DNA of 64,000 nt from Acanthosepion lycidas. Its lineage: Eukaryota > Mollusca > Cephalopoda > Sepiida > Sepiidae. The translations under genes and the position numbers were made by a program. The stretch lies in contig OZ010574.1 of assembly GCA_963932145.1 (NCBI GenBank), positions 76,727,809 to 76,791,808 of the forward strand, written 5' to 3'. The notes under the pieces were generated by a model, which worked only from the letters and a program-made list of their open reading frames with translations, was not told the origin of the DNA and did no database searches. This document shows, piece by piece, positions 60,710 through 64,000 of the stretch; position 1 is the stretch's first letter; each line of letters opens with the position of its first letter.

Positions 60710-60838
60710 CTTTTTAGATGATCTTGACCGTTTAGGAGCAAAAGATTATATGCCTACAGAACAAGACATCTTGCGAACTCGAGTCAAGACAACTGGTATT
60801 GTAGAAGTACACTTCTCATTTAAAAACTTAAATTTCAA
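60710..60838 (+). CDS. GNAO1: G protein alpha subunit, Go class: internal exon (end of helical domain and switch I)
   Basis: This third exon completes Tyr155 and encodes [20 protein letters not shown], then [20 protein letters not shown] and NF, ending two bases into the next codon. It holds switch I (the G2 motif): Arg179 (CGA, 60780-60782) stabilises the GTP-hydrolysis transition state and is the residue modified by cholera toxin in Gs, and the first Thr of KTTG binds magnesium. [18 protein letters not shown] is strongly Go-like. The acceptor is ttattacag and the donor AA|gtaagt is an excellent consensus. At 129 bp the exon length matches the vertebrate counterpart as I know it. The next exon, with DVGGQRSERKKW, must lie beyond 64000, because nothing like it appears in the last 3.1 kb. 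Confidence 0.97.
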
Positions 60839-62404
60839 GTAAGTTATAATTTTTATCTTTTTTACATTGGATATTTAACATTTTTATTGTTATTACTTTA
60901 TTCATTTAACTTTTATATTTTCAATATATTTCCTATTTGTAAATGGATTTTTTTAAAACAAAATCTTTGATATTCTTTTAACATCCTTATATAGTCACTT
61001 ATAGATAATGTTATAGTTTCATTATATTATTCAATTATGTAATTAACATTAGCTAGGTAATTTCAATTAATAAACTTACATAAATATTTAAAAGTTTAAT
61101 TCTTGAGCAACAAATTCATTATTTGTTTCTCGAGGAAACAGCATTTTTAAATACCCATTAAACACTAGTGTAATTTTCTTGGAAACTAACCAGATTTTAT
61201 GATAGATTAAATCTAAACATACAACTAAGAGCAATTATACTATTCTGGTCAATGGTAAACAATAATGTTACAAGTCAGTCCTCATCAACGGCCACCAATA
61301 ATATAGCCCTATACCCTGCATTGGTCTTCAAGTTCCTTCAGACCACTGTGGTTATCATCTAGCTGACTCCTCACTCATTAATGTGTGGCTCATTTGTTGC
61401 TGGTATTGTGATGGTAGGCATGGTTCCACTCGACTTGGGTAGCGTTTGTCCGTTCACAACCATTCACTCCTCTGCCATGTGTTATTTTTATTTCGGAGGG
61501 TGAAAATATCAATGATGAAGCAAATTGAATTGAAGACAGTTCAAAGACTTGGAGCTACACAAAAAACAAATTTTAGAATAAAGGACATCTTCATGGATAC
61601 ATTAATGATCGCTTTCTCATCAGCAGGAAGTGGGAAAGGACAAGTAGTCTTAGTTTTGTTCAATCTTACTGAATTCTGTCTAGTTAAATTTGGGTTCCAT
61701 TTTCCTTGGAATTATTTTAAAACATGCTTTTTCAACACATTTTGTTTTTAATTTTCTTAACTTTTCAATCCATCTTCCTGTGAATTTCAAGAATTATCAG
61801 CCAGTTAGTAGAATCTTTCCTTTTCCTTCCTTCCTTTCTTTCTCTTTTTTTGCTTGATCAGTCCCAGAAGATTCCAGTGTTACATTCTATTTTAGATAAA
61901 AGAAGCCATAATTTGCACTGATCACAAAATAATAAATCTATATTGATTTAAATAGCAAAGGAAATTATATAGTTACATAATAAACTTGCATAAAACTACA
62001 ATACCACCTATTTTCCTGAAAAAATAGTATATTTCTATATGTATAAAAAAAAAAGAAAAAAAATTAAGTTCATAACTTGATAACTATGACAGCAAATACA
62101 TTTGATTACTGTTATTATATGGGATAATTAAAAACAGTAGCAATAAAACACCAAATGAGATAGGCTTATATATCTACATACACTAGATGTCAAAATTTAA
62201 AGCTGAGCATCTGTCTCTTATGTTTTGATGTAAACTTTAGCTGCCATTTGTTGTATCTGATTCCCCCCATACACACCTTTTTATTTATTTATATAAAAAG
62301 TCGAGAAAAACTATTCTTAGCCAATGTTTTGTCATCTGAAGGATTTTATCAAGGCAAATGTGAGATTTATTTTATTGCACATATTTATATACAAGAATTT
62401 ATCA

Positions 62405-63105
62405 AGACATTTAAATTTGAGAACATTTATGAATATTCATCAGGTGGTTGAAAGGTCAGTTAAAACGTGTGATAATTCAGAGGCTGGTAAGACAATAGTA
62501 AATAAGTAATATTCAAGAATTTTTATTTTTTTAATAATTAAATATTGTTTAAATTATGATCAGATTGTTATGGTTTGGAATGGATGTTTGTGATGTACAT
62601 CTTCAAAATCTTGAAGTTTAACAGTTTTCTTTTCATTTTTCAACATTTTTTGCGATCTTGTATGTTGGCTTGTTAAATTGTTATGGATAAGGTCCCTTTT
62701 CTGCATGTTTCCCTAATGTATTGTGAAGAACAGTTTTGGCAATTTATATCTGCCTGCTTCTGAATTATTATACATAAGTTATCAAATGCACTAGTAATAC
62801 ACAGAAATGAATTCAACCACAATTTTGATCTAAAAATATACCACACTTATCAAAAGAGAAAGTAATTTACTCAGAAGGAAAATTCTCAAGTGTGCTGCAA
62901 TTGAGTCTTATAATATAAATCTACACCTCAGATTCTTTCCACTCTCAAAGAATTACTATAATACTTTCCAAAGCCAACATACACGATCAAATGTTGAAGA
63001 AAAAAAACTGTTAAATCCATTACCTGATGTTTTTAAAGATGTACAGCACATACATCCATCCTAAACCATAACAATCTGATCACAATTTAAACAATATTCA
63101 TTTCC

Positions 63106-63147
<42 letters not shown>

Positions 63148-63265
63148 AATATTACTCGCTTACTTTTGCCTTACCAGACATTGAATAGTAGCACTTTGTA
63201 TCCACCACATTTTGATTGACCTTTCAACCACCTGATGAATAAATGTTCTCAAATTTAAACACTGA
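62405..63265. repeat. Long inverted (fold-back) repeat
   Basis: The left arm (about 62405-62675) contains AAATTTGAGAACATTTATGA, CATCAGGTGGTTGAAAGGTC and TCAGATTGTTATGGTTTGGA. The right arm (about 62968-63265) contains their reverse complements in reverse order: TCCTAAACCATAACAATCTG, GACCTTTCAACCACCTGATG and ATAAATGTTCTCAAATTTAA. The arms are about 80 percent alike by eye and separated by roughly 290 bp. A (TA)n tract has expanded inside the right arm. The GGTGGTTG block is shared with the 26.1-kb composite, which suggests a related family. Confidence 0.85.
63117..63147. repeat. (TA)n within the right fold-back arm
   Basis: About 14 TA units interrupt the right arm and have no counterpart in the left arm. 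Confidence 0.92.
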
Positions 63266-63424
63266 ACTGATTCCATCAATAAAACTTTTATTAGTGTGAA
63301 AAGTTCCTTCTCAGGAGAGAGAAGAGTTTTATATTTTTAATTTTGTCATTCATTTTCCCACTATTACTCTATATATTTTTATCATTTCTTTCATTAAAAC
63401 TAGCCTAAACAATTATAATAGATG

Positions 63425-63680
63425 TCTGATTTTTCTGTTTGAATTTTGGGGATGAGGAGTTATTATTTACCTGCCAACTATTATCATCATCTTTATAACG
63501 TTTTGACTGTTGTGCCCCCCAGCCTTCATCAGATGCTTATCAATTCAGGTAACCTTCAGGGCATTTCAAACTATCCTCAGACATAGTCAGCTGAACAAGA
63601 ATAATTTACACTCATAGATTAAATAAAGGATTCAGTTCAAAATATTGTGAAACTAACAACAAAGATGAGATGTCTTTTCA
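63425..63680 (-). repeat. Retroelement terminus with a hammerhead-like core
   Basis: Minus strand 63532-63490 reads CTGATGA, then a GGCTG...CAGTC stem, then AAAACG where GAAAC is expected, then TTATAAAGATGATGATA. The arrangement is that of the 26.1-kb composite arms. The canonical CTGATGA is intact but the GAAA box is mutated, so it is probably inactive. Confidence 0.5.
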
Positions 63681-64000
63681 TTTTATAGAAAATTGCATTT
63701 CAATTATTACTATTCAAGTAGACCTCTTAGTTGATGTGGTTCACCTAACATGTAGAAGTGATCTTATGTGTCATAATTTGATTTAGCAGGAATTTATTAT
63801 AGTATAAATCTGTTAAACAAATTATTTCACTTGGTAGAAGCACTAAGAAAAACAGTATTTTAAAAAATGAATATATTATCCTATAAGATATTTAACTATT
63901 AATATAAAGTGAGTTTATCTCCACTGGGTTGATTATTTATTAGATATAACTGACAAATATTTCTCAGATGATATTACTTTTTATCCATACAGTCATGGCT

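Larger units (their letters stand above)
60839..64000 (+). other. Downstream intron of the Go alpha gene (partial)
   Basis: Begins with the consensus donor gtaagt and runs past the window end. It holds a GC-richer unassigned stretch at 61250-61650, a long fold-back repeat (62405-63265) and a hammerhead-like element terminus (63425-63680). The expected next coding exon is not present. Confidence 0.85.

Noticed and set aside
63960..64000. Possible acceptor of the next Go alpha exon at the window end (ccatacagTCATGGCT)
   Set aside because: The bases after the AG do not begin with the expected Lys-(Leu/Met)-Phe-Asp-Val-Gly-Gly sequence in phase 2.

Overview
The window is animal nuclear DNA, most likely from a cephalopod mollusc such as an octopus. 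The evidence is very AT-rich sequence, introns tens of kilobases long, abundant (TA)n and (CA)n microsatellites, and relics of jockey-like LINEs, Tc1/mariner elements, Penelope-like elements and tRNA-derived SINEs that resemble cephalopod repeats I recognise. There are no bacterial genes, operons or CRISPR arrays. The species call is inference; the eukaryotic call is certain.

The only host gene I can support is on the + strand: three consecutive internal exons of a heterotrimeric G-protein alpha subunit of the Go class (GNAO1 orthologue). They lie at 13452-13593 (142 bp), 50817-50977 (161 bp) and 60710-60838 (129 bp). The reading frame is continuous across all three splice junctions. Together they encode about residues 55-197 of the vertebrate protein: the helical domain and switch I. 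The P-loop exon should lie upstream of base 1 and the DVGGQ/NKKD exons downstream of base 64000. Only 432 of 64,000 bases are host coding sequence.

Layout of the rest. 1-3.3 kb: decayed Ty1/copia retrotransposon (+). 3.8-5.5 kb: decayed LINE (-). 8.9-9.5 kb: internally deleted Tc1/mariner transposase (-). 11.8, 26.0 and 34.2 kb: short mariner-derived hairpins. 18.3-20.7 kb: decayed LINE with endonuclease and RT (+). 20.9-25 kb: many microsatellites. 26.1-26.6 kb: a SINE between inverted arms. 26.8-27.4 kb: a mariner reduced to its helix-turn-helix domain. 27.6-28.1 kb: a very uniform 27-bp satellite. 28.4-30.0 kb: jockey-like LINE (-). 39.6-44.7 kb: several DNA-transposon and SINE relics. 45.8-48.3 kb: a Penelope-like element between 350-bp inverted arms that carry a hammerhead-ribozyme-like motif. 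49.1-49.4 kb: a 15-bp homopurine/homopyrimidine minisatellite. 54.7-57 kb: a GC-richer Ty3/gypsy fragment with LTR and gag (-). 57.6-58.05 kb: a tRNA-derived SINE. 62.4-63.7 kb: a long fold-back repeat plus another hammerhead-like terminus.

The best leads are hammerhead-like motifs recurring in several element termini, large inverted repeats inside introns of a neural gene (possible double-stranded RNA in the pre-mRNA), the homogeneous 27-bp satellite, and a mariner insertion that splits a pre-existing hairpin and whose empty site can be reconstructed. I found no convincing new protein-coding system.
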